From DATFQE01 sp963733845 (GTDB lineage Bacteria; Actinomycetota; Thermoleophilia; Gaiellales; Gaiellaceae), in the NCBI GenBank assembly GCA_963733845.1, contig CAVTEM010000011.1, positions 62,001-126,000 of the forward strand: DNA of 64,000 nucleotides, given 5' to 3'. Numbering within the stretch: position 1 is the stretch's first letter; each line of letters begins with the position of its first letter. The notes under the pieces are model-generated. The model was not told where the DNA came from. It made no database searches and saw nothing but the letters and a program-made list of their open reading frames with translations. Positions 49,646-58,762 of this stretch are shown here, piece by piece. The translations under genes and the position numbers were made by a program.

Positions 49646-50467
49646 TCAGCGCTTCGCTGAGGCCGTGCCCGGTTCTTGCCCGTCGGCCAGCCCGAGGAAA
49701 CGTGCGACGGCGGCGGCGCGTGTGCCCACGCCGAGCTTCCCGTAGATGTTCTCGAGGTGCTTCCGCACGGTCGCCGGGGACAGCCAGAGCAGCTCGGCGA
49801 TCTGCGGATTCGTCTTGCCGCGGGCGACCCAGGTGAGAACCTCGCGCTCGCGCGGTGTGAGCCGGGCCGCGTCGTCCTCCTCCGCGGCTCGCTTCCGTGC
49901 TGACGCCCGGTCCGAGAGCCGGGTCAGGTGCGGCTTGAGCAGGTCGAGGACCAGGCGGTCGCGTTCGCTGAAGTCCGCGCTCGCCTTGCCGCGGCGGTCG
50001 AAGATGAAGGTGCGCGTGTGCCATTGCGGCGACGGAAGGGCGACCTCGATTTCGTGTTCGACCTGGACCGGACGGAACCAGTCGTTGTAGAGCTGCGAGC
50101 GGTGGAGCTCACGCCGCGTCAGGAAGTCCGAGAGCTTCAGCGTCCGGAAGTCTCCCCGCTCGTGGGCACGACAGACCGGATGGTGGTCCCGGAGGAGCTT
50201 CCAGGTCGGGCCGTCGAGCTCTCCGTCGTGATCGTCCCCCGGGCGCAGGGCGAACACGTGGACCTTACGGCGAACGCAATCGAGCTCGTTGTATCCGATC
50301 CAGTCGGCCTCGACGATCCGGCCGAGCTCGACGAGGAATTCGCTCGTGAACGGCTCCTCGCCGCCGAGGTCTTCGGCCTCGGAGACGAAACGGAGCAGCC
50401 GCTCCACATCCCGACTGGCGACGGCAGGCACGGCTAGAGGATACGACGAGCGGCGCGCGGACTCCAC
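49646..50467 (-). CDS. LuxR-family transcriptional regulator
   Basis: A 273-aa regulator. The N-terminal sensor (residues about 15-190) includes VEADWIGYNELDCVRRKVHV and a repeated-domain feel of GAF-like type, ending FSERDRLVLDLLKPHLTRLS, which is common in stand-alone actinobacterial LuxR proteins. The C-terminal helix-turn-helix is LTPREREVLTWVARGKTNPQ and LSPATVRKHLENIYGKLGVG. There is no receiver domain, so it is not a response regulator. The first in-frame start is at 50467, but GTG codons a little further in are possible. It is divergent from the dienelactone hydrolase gene. Confidence 0.8.
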   Translation of the reverse strand: MESARRSSYPLAVPAVASRDVERLLRFVSEAEDLGGEEPFTSEFLVELGRIVEADWIGYNELDCVRRKVHVFALRPGDDHDGELDGPTWKLLRDHHPVCRAHERGDFRTLKLSDFLTRRELHRSQLYNDWFRPVQVEHEIEVALPSPQWHTRTFIFDRRGKASADFSERDRLVLDLLKPHLTRLSDRASARKRAAEEDDAARLTPREREVLTWVARGKTNPQIAELLWLSPATVRKHLENIYGKLGVGTRAAAVARFLGLADGQEPGTASAKR

Positions 50468-50503
50468 TGCGCAAGCCCCGGTGGTAACGTCGCCCGCCCG
50501 GCG

Positions 50504-51267
50504 ATGTGCTTCGAACCCGATTCGCTACCTCCGATTCCGGTCATCGCCGGTGCGTCCGTGTCGCATCGCGACCTGGTCCTCGAGGCTGCCGACGGCTCGC
50601 GCTTCGCCGCCTTCGCCGCGACGCCCGACGGGGAGTCGACGACGGGCATCGCGATCCTGCCCGACGTCCGCGGGCTGTACCGCTTCTACGAGGAGCTTGC
50701 GCTGCGCTTCGCCGAGCGCGGCTACCACGCCGTCGCGATCGACTACTTCGGCCGCACGGCTGGCATCGGAAAGCGCGAACGAGGACTTCCCCTACCGCGA
50801 GCACGTCGCGCAGACGACGCCCGAGACGGTGCAGCAGGACGTCGCCGCGGCCCTCGCGTGGCTCCGCTCGCGCGGAAGGCGGCTCGTGCCGAACGCTCTT
50901 CACGGTCGGGTTCTGCTTCGGCGGGCGCCACTCGTGGCTCGCAGCCGCATCCGGCCACGGCCTGTCGGGCGCGGTCGGCTTCTACGGGCGACCGGGAGTC
51001 GGCGCCGACGGCTCGCCCGGCCCGGCGCAGCGCGCCGGCGAGCTCGAGGCCCCGATCCTCGGCCTGATGGGCGGTGCGGACGAGGCGATCACACCCGCGG
51101 ACGTCGCCGAGTACGAGGCCGCGCTGACGGCGGCCGGTGTCGAGCACGAGCTCGTCACGTACGAGGGGGCTCCGCACAGCTTCTTCGATCGCAAGCAGGA
51201 GGAGTTCGCCGACGCGTCCGAGGACGCGTGGCAGCGGGTGCTCGACTTCGTCGGGCGTCACGCGTAG
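50504..51267 (+). CDS. Dienelactone hydrolase family protein (two frameshifts)
   Basis: An alpha/beta hydrolase of about 253 aa. The first part reads AAFAATPDGESTTGIAILPD, VRGLYRFYEELALRFAERGY and AIDYFGRTAG. After a shift at about 50775 comes NEDFPYREHVAQTTPETVQQ; after another at about 50890 come VGFCFGGRHSW, with the nucleophile Cys of dienelactone hydrolases (G-F-C-F-G-G), LGLMGGADEAITPADV (acid) and YEGAPHSFFDRK (His). All three catalytic residues are present in the corrected protein. Typical substrates are dienelactones and related esters. Confidence 0.75.
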
Positions 51268-51322
51268 TCGGCGGCTGCCGCGCGCCGCAGGCCCTGCCGT
51301 TCGCGGACACGACCCCGAGCGA

Positions 51323-51351
51323 CATGTCCGTGGGCCTGGCCCACTGACATG
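51323..51351. terminator. Hairpin after the dienelactone hydrolase gene
   Basis: CATGTC-c-GTGGGC (51323-51335) pairs with GCCCAC-t-GACATG (51339-51351), 12 bp and one mismatch around CTG. It lies 56 nt past the stop. The rest of the 272-bp gap to the next gene holds a direct repeat GTGACGAA (51373 and 51384, 11 bp apart) and no gene. Confidence 0.5.
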
Positions 51352-51539
51352 GCCGTTTGGGCAGGGTCGTTCGTGACGAATGTGTGACGAAGTTTCCACA
51401 GAACCGGCCGTTGCGGGCCCGGCCGGGCACGATCGTGGTGGAAAGGCCGCGGCGGAGCCCTGTAATGGGCTTCGGGACGGTTCGGTTGCCCCTGCCCGTG
51501 AATGTCGGGACCTCCAGGCGGCGCGCTCGTAGTCCTCGC

Positions 51540-52499
51540 GTGAACAGACGTGAGTTCCTCGGGAGCGCCGCCGTCGGCGGGCTGCTGCTCGCGACGTCGC
51601 CGGACGCGTTCGCGCGCCGGCTCGGCGGGCTGCCGGTCGCTCTCGTCACCGCCGACACCGAGAGCCACGTCGCCGTCGTCCGGCTCGACGACGGCCGCAT
51701 CCTGCGGCGGATCGCGACGCCGGCCGGGCCGCGCAGCATCGAGAGCGTCGGCCGCACGGCCGTCGTCGCGCACACGGCGGCGGGGCCGTCACACTCGTCG
51801 ACGGGCCTGACCTGAGGATCCGGCGTGTCCTGCGCGGGTTCGGCGCGCCCCGCTACGCGGCGGCGGGCGCGGGCGGCCGGGTCGCGTACATCAGCGACTC
51901 CGCCCGCGGTGAGGTCGCCGTGGTCGACCTCGTGCGCGACCGGGTCGTCCATCGGGCGGAGCTTGGCGGCCCGGCGCGGCACGTGACGGCGTTCGGCAGG
52001 ACGCTCTGGACCGCGCTCGGTAACAAGGCGGAGCGGATCGCCGTCCTCGACGTCTCCGACCCGCTGCTGCCGCGCCTCCGCGGTCACGTCTCGCCGCCGT
52101 TCCTCGCCCACGACGTGGGGTTCACGCCTCGCGGCGCGCGCGTCTGGGTCAGCTCGGGAGACAGCGGCCGGCTAGGCGTCTTCGACACGGCGAGGCGAAG
52201 GCTGCTGTTCACGCTCGTCGCCGACGCACCGCCGCAGCACGTGACATTCCTCGGCTGGGCGTGCGTTCGTGACGAGCGGCGCCGACGCCACCCTCCGCAT
52301 CCACCGCCTCGATGGGCGCCTCCTGCGGTCGCGGCAGATCCCGCCGGGCTCGTACAACGTGCAGGAGGGCTGGGGCGTGGCGCTCACGCCCTCGCTCTCG
52401 CAGGGGACGCTCTGCGTCGTGGGCGCCGCGGGCGGCCTGCGGAACCGCGTCGCCGTCGCCCGCTCGTCGCACGACGCCTGCTTCACGATGGTGCGCTGA
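51540..52499 (+). CDS. Tat-exported YVTN-type beta-propeller (two frameshifts)
   Basis: A protein of about 319 aa. It starts NRREFLGSAAVGGLLLATSP, a twin-arginine (RREFLG) signal peptide. Propeller blades follow: VALVTADTESHVAVVRLDDG, then (after a shift at about 51785) VAYISDSARGEVAVVDLVRD and VWVSSGDSGRLGVFDTARRR, and (after a shift at about 52260) TSGADATLRIHRLDGRLLRS. The YVTN pattern of lactonase-like or cytochrome-d1-like propellers is clear. Tat export implies folding, perhaps with a cofactor, in the cytoplasm. GTG 51540 is used. Function unknown. Confidence 0.7.
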
Positions 52500-52512
52500 C
52501 CTCCGTTTACGA

Positions 52513-52883
52513 TCGCCGCGTGGGCGAGCAGCCACTCGATCTCGGTCCTCAGGCCCTCCGCGTAGAGCTCGAACAACCGGCGACGACATTCCGAGTCCGG
52601 TAGCGGAATCTCGACCGCCTGGTCGATCCGACCCGGACGCGACGCGAGCGCCGGCTCGAGCAGGTCCGGCCGGTCCGAGTTGGACCGGTTCATCGAGCGC
52701 ACGCAGGGTGTCAGCGGGGCGTTCGTGCGCGAACTGCTCCGCAAGGCTGCGCTCTTCGCCGCCGACGAGGATGAGGAGCTGGTTGTCCGCGACCGGCATG
52801 TTGACGAGGCTCTGCGCGACCTCGTGATCGAGGGCGGCGAACTGACCAGGCGCCTGCTCGGCGGCCCGGACGCCGGCGCGTAG
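52513..52883. pseudogene. Scrambled AAA+ ATPase remnant with an internal inversion
   Basis: Two adjoining pieces of one AAA+ ATPase in opposite orientations. The minus strand from about 52682 to 52515 encodes RPDLLEPALASRPGRIDQAV, EIPLPDSECRRRLFELYAEG and LRTE, the sensor-1/arginine-finger part. The plus strand from 52680 to the stop at 52883 encodes LDRFIERTQGVSGAFVRELL, ALFAADEDEEL and GGELTRRLLGG, the lid that should follow it. Turning the first piece round restores the normal order. The junction is the palindrome CCGGTCC-N5-GGACCGG (52670-52688). The Walker A half is absent, so it is not functional. Confidence 0.7.
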
Positions 52884-52954
52884 CCAGACCCCGCCGTTGA
52901 CATGCGACGCCGGGGCTCTAAGGTCGGAGCCGTCGGATCCGGAGGCCGCACAGC

Positions 52955-54254
52955 GTGTCGCACCTGAAACGAGAACGGGTCAGCGTCTCACGGCAGAGCC
53001 GGCGGCCGGCGGTACGGCGAGGCGCGAACGACGCGCTCGCAGAGACCGCGGCCCTGGCCTTCATGGGCGCGGGCAACCGTGCCGTCGCCGGGCTGCTCTC
53101 GGGACGGATGGTGCAACGGAAGACCGAGTGGTCGGACGCCGTCAAGCTCGGCGAGGCGTGGAACGCCGGCGAAAAGCTCGTGGGGAACGTTCGCCGCATC
53201 CCGCTCGAAGGGCTGGGTGAGGGCATGCAGACCGACACGGCCAAGCGTTGGAAGAAGGACTCCAAAAGACCCGAAGAAGGGCAAGTTCGTCGACGAGCCC
53301 ACGGAGATCGGCGCGCTCTCGTCGGAGAAAGCGAAAGGCAAGGCGATCGTCCTCGTGCCTGCGAAGCTCGACGCGACTCAGAAGATCGAAGTGGTCGTCT
53401 TCCTGCACGGGTGGACGGAAGGCACCCATCGCCCCTACGCCGGCTGGCGCGCGCTGGTGATGGCACCTCCGAAGCCCTCGACCAAGAAGAAGACGCCGAA
53501 GGAGGTGGCGGCGGAGGAGCTCCTCGAGCGCCTGCGCCGGGGACGCGACGAAAAGGACAAGGCGCCGGTGCGGGACGTTGCGCTCGACGAAGTCGCGCAG
53601 CAGCTGGAGGAGAGCACCTACACCCAGACGGTGATCGTGCTCCCCCAGGGCGGGCTCCATTCGCAATTCGGCAAGGCGGGCCACACGACCTTCGAGTCCG
53701 ATGCCTACGTCAAGGAGGTCGTTGCGCGGCTCCAGACGGAAGACGTCTGGAAGGACGCGAAGGGGAAGAAGGCAGAAAAGGCCCCGGAGGTCGACCGCGT
53801 GACGATGGCGGGCCACAGCGGGGCCGGCGCCACCCTCTCGAAGCTGGCGGGGAGCTCGAAGATCAGCGGCGACCTGGTGCTCTACGACGCGATTCACGGC
53901 GACGAGGTCTGGCCGATCATCAGGTGGACGAAGCAGCGTCTGAACGAGGCGCTCGCCATCGTCACGAAGGAGCCGGACAAGGCGGAGACGTACTTGAAGC
54001 GCGCGCAGAAGCTGCGCGGCTACTTCAGCTCGGACTACAAGGCGAACTACAAGCCGCTCGTGGACGCGATCGACGCGTGGTTCAAGACCAACGGCGCGAA
54101 GCTCGGCAAATACGAGGCGGCTGTGCGGGCCAACTTCGTCGTCAAGCCCGTCGCACTCACGCACGAGGAGCTGATGCGCGGGGCGAAGGCAGGAACCGCC
54201 CGGGCGAAGAACACGGGTGGGATCTACGACGCCCTAACGGGCCTGCGTCGGTGA
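52955..54254 (+). CDS. Alpha/beta-hydrolase with injection-system-cargo-like leader (frameshifted)
   Basis: A protein of about 432 aa. The first 60 residues are Arg-rich and contain ALAFMGAGNRAVAGLLSGRM then VQRK, which matches the 'GNxAVxxLL...VQR' leader I know from cargo proteins of extracellular contractile injection systems (often DUF4157-linked). The C-terminal 350 residues are an alpha/beta hydrolase: oxyanion region VVVFLHGWTEGTHRPYAG, nucleophile elbow MAGHSGAGATL (G-x-S-x-G), and LYDAIHGDEVW. The frame shifts within an AAAA run at about 53263; dropping one A gives KKDSKDPKKGKFVDEP. GTG 52955. No injection-system structural gene is in the window. Confidence 0.6.
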
Positions 54255-54259
54255 GACCG

Positions 54260-55078
54260 TCAAGCGGGACGCTGACCGGCGTCCGCTGGACGTAGCACGG
54301 CCTGCAGCTGCTCGATCTCCCGGTGGACGAGAGCCATCGAGTAGGCGAGCTGCTCTTCGCTCGGCGGTGTCGAGCCGAGCCTGAGCTTCCGGTCCGCTTC
54401 GAGAGCCGTCGCGAGGTCGTCGAGGCGCGCCCGTAGAACGGCCGCAGTTGCCCTCGCTGGAGCGTCGAGCGCGCTCGATTCGAGCGACCGCGCTTCGTCG
54501 ACGAGCGCCTGGACCTGGCCGGTCACGAGCGAGCCCTCGGCGACCACGTCGTCGAGAGCGAGGAGGCTGCGCCGGGAGAGATCCGCCAGGCTGTTCGACC
54601 AGGCTGCCGCTTTCTTGCGTCGCCGCATCCAGAGGACGAGCCCGAGCACGGCTGCGCCCGCCAGAGCGAGGGCGAGCGCGATCCAACCCCAGGGCGTGCT
54701 GCTCGTCGAAGACGCCGGCTCGACCGTCTCTTCGCTCGCGGTGGTCGAGGGCGCGGGCGCGGTCGTGGTCACCTCGGTGGTCGACGGCTCCTCGACAGTC
54801 GTAGCCGGCTCGGTGACGGTCTCCTGATCGGTCGTGACCGTCTCCTCGTCGGTCGTGACCGGCTCGGTGGCCGTCTCTTCGGTCGTGGTGGACTGGTCCT
54901 CTGTCCGAGTCGTCCGCGTCGGGACGGACCGGGTCGCGGTCGGGACCGACCTCGTGGTCGTCAGGCCCGTCGCCGTCGAAGGCGGGCCCTCCCCGCCGCC
55001 GCAGGCTCCCAGTTGGAATCCCGCAAGGCCCAGGGCGACGAGCGCGGCGACCCGTGCGAATCGCCCCCGCACTGTCAA
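54260..55078 (-). CDS. Thr-rich linker protein with TM helix and cytoplasmic coiled coil
   Basis: A 272-aa protein of no known family. It has a lipoprotein-like signal (AALVALGLAGFQLGACGG), a Thr/Glu-rich stretch of about 90 residues with repeats of the type 'TVTTDQETVTEPATT', a single TM helix (WGWIALALALAGAAVLGLVL) followed by RRRKK, and a helical C-terminus (SLADLSRRSLLALDDVVAEG, LDDLATALEADRKLRLG). The lipobox and positive-inside rule would put the linker outside and the C-terminus in the cytoplasm. It may sense the wall or envelope. It is 22 nt downstream of ppk2 on the same strand, perhaps the last gene of the long operon. Confidence 0.6.
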   Translation of the reverse strand: MTVRGRFARVAALVALGLAGFQLGACGGGEGPPSTATGLTTTRSVPTATRSVPTRTTRTEDQSTTTEETATEPVTTDEETVTTDQETVTEPATTVEEPSTTEVTTTAPAPSTTASEETVEPASSTSSTPWGWIALALALAGAAVLGLVLWMRRRKKAAAWSNSLADLSRRSLLALDDVVAEGSLVTGQVQALVDEARSLESSALDAPARATAAVLRARLDDLATALEADRKLRLGSTPPSEEQLAYSMALVHREIEQLQAVLRPADAGQRPA

Positions 55079-55100
55079 CGGACCGGCCCTTCCGAGCGTC

Positions 55101-56018
55101 TCAGGCTTCCGCCTCGAGCCGTCGGCGGGCCTCGACGTTCGCCTCGTGCTCCGCCGCGGTCACCTCGGGCCAGCGGAGCTCGAGAGCCTGGATCGTGTCG
55201 ACGAGGATCGTGGCGACGAGGGCCTGGGTGAGCCACTTGTGGTCGGCGGGGATGACGTACCACGGCGCCCAAGGCGTCGAGGTGGCGCTGAGCGCCGCAT
55301 CGAATGCGGCCATGTACTCGCTCCAGAGTGCTCTCTCTGAGACGTCGGCGGCGTTGAACTTCCACTCCTTGCCGGGCGTGTCGAGGCGGGCGAAGAAACG
55401 CTTCTTCTGCTCCTCCTTCGAGACGTGGAGGAAGAACTTCACGATCTTCGTCCCGTTCCGGTCGAGGTGGCGCTCGAAGGCGTTGATGTCCTCGTAGCGC
55501 TCCTCCCACAAGGCGGGCCCCGGTGTCGCGGACGGCAGCTTCTGCCCTTCGAGCCACTCCGGATGCACGCGCAGCGCGACGACCTCTTCGTAGTGCGAGC
55601 GGTTGAAGATGCCGATTCGGCCGCGCTCCGGGAGGGCCTTCGAGATCCGCCAGAGGAAGTCGTGGTCGAGCTCTTCCGGCGATGGCTGTCGAAACCCGAC
55701 GACCTGGACTCCCTGTGGATTGACGCCGGTCATGACATGCTCGATCGCGCTGTCCTTGCCCGCGGCGTCCATCGCCTGGAAGACGACCAGGAGCGCGTGC
55801 GCGTCGCTCGCCCAGAGCAGCTCCTGCGCTTCGGAGAGCTCCTCGACCCCGCGAGCCAGTACCGCCTTCGCTTCGGCCTTCAGCTCCTCGCGCGACAGCG
55901 CCTCGAAGTCGGGCCCGCCGGTCCAGCCCGGGTCCCGGTCAGCCAGGGCCGCCGGGGTACCCGGCTTGACGAGCAGCTGGTCGCGTATCCGCTCTCTTCT
56001 CATCACGTCACTGCTCAT
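55101..56018 (-). CDS. ppk2: Polyphosphate kinase 2 family protein
   Basis: A 305-aa PPK2. Walker A: VVFQAMDAAGKDSAIEHV (G-x4-GKD form); lid with conserved Arg: PEELDHDFLWRISKALPERG; Walker B: IGIFNRSHYEEVVALRVHPE; then KIVKFFLHVSKEEQKKRF and VIPADHKWLTQALVA. It transfers phosphate between polyphosphate and NMP or NDP; the single-domain form often makes NDP/NTP from polyphosphate. ATG 56018 overlaps the ATPase stop as ATGA. It is part of the arc-type operon, so energy exchange between polyphosphate and the ATP pool is likely. Confidence 0.9.
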   Translation of the reverse strand: MSSDVMRRERIRDQLLVKPGTPAALADRDPGWTGGPDFEALSREELKAEAKAVLARGVEELSEAQELLWASDAHALLVVFQAMDAAGKDSAIEHVMTGVNPQGVQVVGFRQPSPEELDHDFLWRISKALPERGRIGIFNRSHYEEVVALRVHPEWLEGQKLPSATPGPALWEERYEDINAFERHLDRNGTKIVKFFLHVSKEEQKKRFFARLDTPGKEWKFNAADVSERALWSEYMAAFDAALSATSTPWAPWYVIPADHKWLTQALVATILVDTIQALELRWPEVTAAEHEANVEARRRLEAEA

Positions 56019-58762
56019 GTCGCTACCGGAGTCAGGGCCGGACCGCGTTGCCCGGCGCGCCGGTCGGCGAGCTTGCCGAGCTCGCACACGGCGAGGAAAA
56101 CGAGCGCGGCGAGCAGGCAGATCCCCCACTGGGAGCTCGTCAGCGGGACGGTGTCGAAGATCCGGTTCAACGCATCGAGCACGGTGACGAGGAACGTCAG
56201 CACCAGTGCGGCCCCGATCAGTTGGATGAAGCGCCGGTTCGCGATCGTGTAGCGGCTGAAGATGGTGCCCGTGAGCTCACGCGCCTCGAGGGCCGCCACG
56301 ATGTGCATCAGCGAGAGCGTGGTCAGGCCCATGGTCGTCGCGACGACGAGGTCGTAGCGATCCTCGCCCCACGCGACCACGCCGAGCGCGAGAGCGGCCA
56401 TGATCACGCTGATGAAGCCGAGGCGGAGCCCAAGGCTACGCGAGACGATCGACGCGCTCGCGTCTCGTGGGGCGCGCCGCATCAGCCCCGGGGCCGAGGC
56501 GTCGAAGCCGAGCCCGATCGCCAGCAGCACGTCGACGGCGAAGTTGATCCAGAGGATCTGCAGCGGGGTGAGCGGCGCACCTCCGGCGATGTCGAAGATG
56601 CCGGCGCCGACGAAGGTGAGGATGAACCCGCCCAGCATCACGAGCTGGACGCGCACGTACTTCATCAGGTTGTCGTAGATGCCGCGACCGCCCCCGACGG
56701 CTGCGACGATCGTCGCGAAGTTGTCGTCGGTGAGGATCATGTCGGCGGCTTCCTTCGTCACCTCGGTGCCGGTGATTCCCATGGCGACGCCGATGTCCGC
56801 CCGCTTGAGCGCCGGCGCGTCGTTGACCCCGTCGCCGGTCATCGAGACGACGTTGCCCTTGCGCTTCAGCACGTCGACGAGGCGCACCTTGTCCTCCGGG
56901 GCGACGCGCGCGACGACCCCGATGTCCTCGACCTGCTCCTCGAGCTCGGCGTCGCTGAGCGCCGCGAACTCGGTGCCGGTCAGCGCCCGCCCCTCGATGC
57001 CGAGCTGCGCGGCGATGGCGGCCGCGGTGGTGGCGTGGTCGCCCGTGATCATGCGGGCGCGGATCCCGGCCTCCTTGCAGCGCGCGATCGCATCCTTCGC
57101 CTCCTTGCGCGGGGGATCGACGATGCCCACGAGCGCCAGCAGGGTGAGGCCTTGAACCTCGTCGAGCAGGTCGCGGTCGGCGTGGAACTCCGAGGGGTCG
57201 AGGTCGCGCGAGGCGACCGCCAACACACGCAGTCCTTCACCCGCGAGGCGGTCGTTCTCGGCGAGCACGCGGTCACGCGCCTCGTCGGCCGGAACGTCGG
57301 AGCCGTCTGCGCCCCGGACCTGCGACGAGCGCGCGAGCAGGACGTCCGGCGCGCCCTTTACGAAGCAGCGGACGATCTTGCGGCCCCCCTCTTCGAGCTC
57401 GTGGAAGGTCGCCATCAGCTTGTACTCCGAGTCGAACGGCACCTCGCCTAGACGCGGGTACACGCGCCGGGTCTCGTCGACGTCGAGCCCACCCTTTGCC
57501 GCAAGCACGACCAGCGCCGCCTCCGTCGGGTCGCCCACGATCTCGCCGTCGTGAACGGCGGCGTCGTTGGCGAGCGCCATCGCCAGCATGAACGGCTCCA
57601 GCGGCGTGTCGGTCGCGTCGCCGCCGACGCGCTTGATCGCCCCCTCGGTGGAGTAGCCCTCGCCCTCGATCGAATAGCGCCGCCCGACCATCACGAGCTG
57701 GCGCGCCGTCATCTGATTGAGCGTCAGCGTCCCGGTCTTGTCCGAACAGATCGCCGACGTCGAACCAAGCGTCTCCACCGAGCGGAGCCGCTTGACGATC
57801 GCGCCCTTGGCGGCCAGCGCTTGCGTCCCGAGCGACAGGACCGTCGTCACCACGGCCGGGAGACCGGTCGGGATCGCGGCGACCGCAAGGCTGATCCCGA
57901 TGAGGAAGAGCTCGTCGAAGTCGTCGCCGCGAAGCAGCCCGATGACCACCACCAGCGCCAACGCGGCGCCGGCCATGATCGTGAGCAGGACGGTCAGCTG
58001 GTCGAGCTGACGCGTGAGCGGTGTCTTCTCCTGCTGGACGCCGCTGAGCATCCCGGAGATCTGGCCCACCTCGGTGTTCATCCCGGTTCCGGTGACGACC
58101 ATCTCGCCCCGGCCGCGCGTCACGGTGGAGTTCATGTAGGCCATGTCGAGCCGGTCGCCGAGCGGGACGTCCGCGCCCGCTATGGGGTCGACCGCCTTCA
58201 GGACCGGTGTGCTCTCGCCTGTGAGCGCGGCCTCCTCGATCTCCATCGTCGCGGCCACGAGCAGGCGACCATCCGCGGGGATCTTGTCGCCCGCCTCGAA
58301 GACGACGATGTCTCCTGGCACGAGCTCTTCCGCGGGGACCTCCGCAAGCTGCCCGCTGCGGCGCACATGAGCTCTGATCACGAGCATCTTCTGCAGCGCG
58401 GCGACGCTCTCGGCCGCCTTGCCCTCCTGATTCAGCCCGAGGACAGCGTTGAGGACGGTCAGCCCGATGATCACGATGCCGGTGCCGAACTCCTGGAGAG
58501 CGACCATGCTGACAATCGCCGCGCCGAGCAGGACGAGCTGCATCAGGTCGCGGTACTGACGGAGGAAGGCCCGCCAGCCAGGCTCCTTCTCGGCTTCCTC
58601 GAGCTTGTTCGGTCCGAACTGCACCCGCCTCCGCTCGACTTCACCGGCGTCGAGACCCGAACTCGCGTGGACGTCGAGCTGCTCGCACGCCTGGTCCGCC
58701 GTGAGGCCGTGCCAGGCGGTTGCGTCGCGCGAGGCGTCGGCGGTCGTCGTCATGTCAGCCAT
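56015..58762 (-). CDS. P-type cation-transporting ATPase (P2-like) with altered ion site
   Basis: A 915-aa P2-type ATPase with all catalytic motifs: TGES, phosphorylation site ICSDKTGTLTLNQM (Asp341), KGAPD and MTGDGVNDAPAL. The domain order (cation N, E1-E2, hydrolase, C-terminal TM) matches SERCA/PMR1. The ion site does not: the M4 motif is AAIPTGLPAVVT (Thr299) instead of PEGLP; in M5 the positions of SERCA Asn768 and Glu771 are Leu and Phe; in M6 (INFAVDVLLAIGLGF) Asn796 and Asp800 are kept but Thr799 is Val. Ca2+ transport is therefore doubtful. Starts at 58762 or 58753 are both possible. It overlaps the upstream small gene and ppk2. Confidence 0.88.
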   Translation of the reverse strand: MADMTTTADASRDATAWHGLTADQACEQLDVHASSGLDAGEVERRRVQFGPNKLEEAEKEPGWRAFLRQYRDLMQLVLLGAAIVSMVALQEFGTGIVIIGLTVLNAVLGLNQEGKAAESVAALQKMLVIRAHVRRSGQLAEVPAEELVPGDIVVFEAGDKIPADGRLLVAATMEIEEAALTGESTPVLKAVDPIAGADVPLGDRLDMAYMNSTVTRGRGEMVVTGTGMNTEVGQISGMLSGVQQEKTPLTRQLDQLTVLLTIMAGAALALVVVIGLLRGDDFDELFLIGISLAVAAIPTGLPAVVTTVLSLGTQALAAKGAIVKRLRSVETLGSTSAICSDKTGTLTLNQMTARQLVMVGRRYSIEGEGYSTEGAIKRVGGDATDTPLEPFMLAMALANDAAVHDGEIVGDPTEAALVVLAAKGGLDVDETRRVYPRLGEVPFDSEYKLMATFHELEEGGRKIVRCFVKGAPDVLLARSSQVRGADGSDVPADEARDRVLAENDRLAGEGLRVLAVASRDLDPSEFHADRDLLDEVQGLTLLALVGIVDPPRKEAKDAIARCKEAGIRARMITGDHATTAAAIAAQLGIEGRALTGTEFAALSDAELEEQVEDIGVVARVAPEDKVRLVDVLKRKGNVVSMTGDGVNDAPALKRADIGVAMGITGTEVTKEAADMILTDDNFATIVAAVGGGRGIYDNLMKYVRVQLVMLGGFILTFVGAGIFDIAGGAPLTPLQILWINFAVDVLLAIGLGFDASAPGLMRRAPRDASASIVSRSLGLRLGFISVIMAALALGVVAWGEDRYDLVVATTMGLTTLSLMHIVAALEARELTGTIFSRYTIANRRFIQLIGAALVLTFLVTVLDALNRIFDTVPLTSSQWGICLLAALVFLAVCELGKLADRRAGQRGPALTPVAT

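Noticed and set aside
48009..50024. One minus-strand open frame joining the dehydrogenase, TPR and LuxR regions
   Set aside because: It is in the right frame only for the dehydrogenase and the N-terminus of the TPR protein; between them it passes through out-of-frame sequence, and the LuxR gene is in a different frame.
52513..52883. The AAA+ pieces as two short functional genes
   Set aside because: Neither has a ribosome site or a complete domain, and together they reconstruct one contiguous part of a single AAA+ protein.
56015..58762. Simple call as a calcium-transporting ATPase
   Set aside because: Most side chains that bind Ca2+ in SERCA are replaced, so the specific name is not supported; only the P2-type class is.
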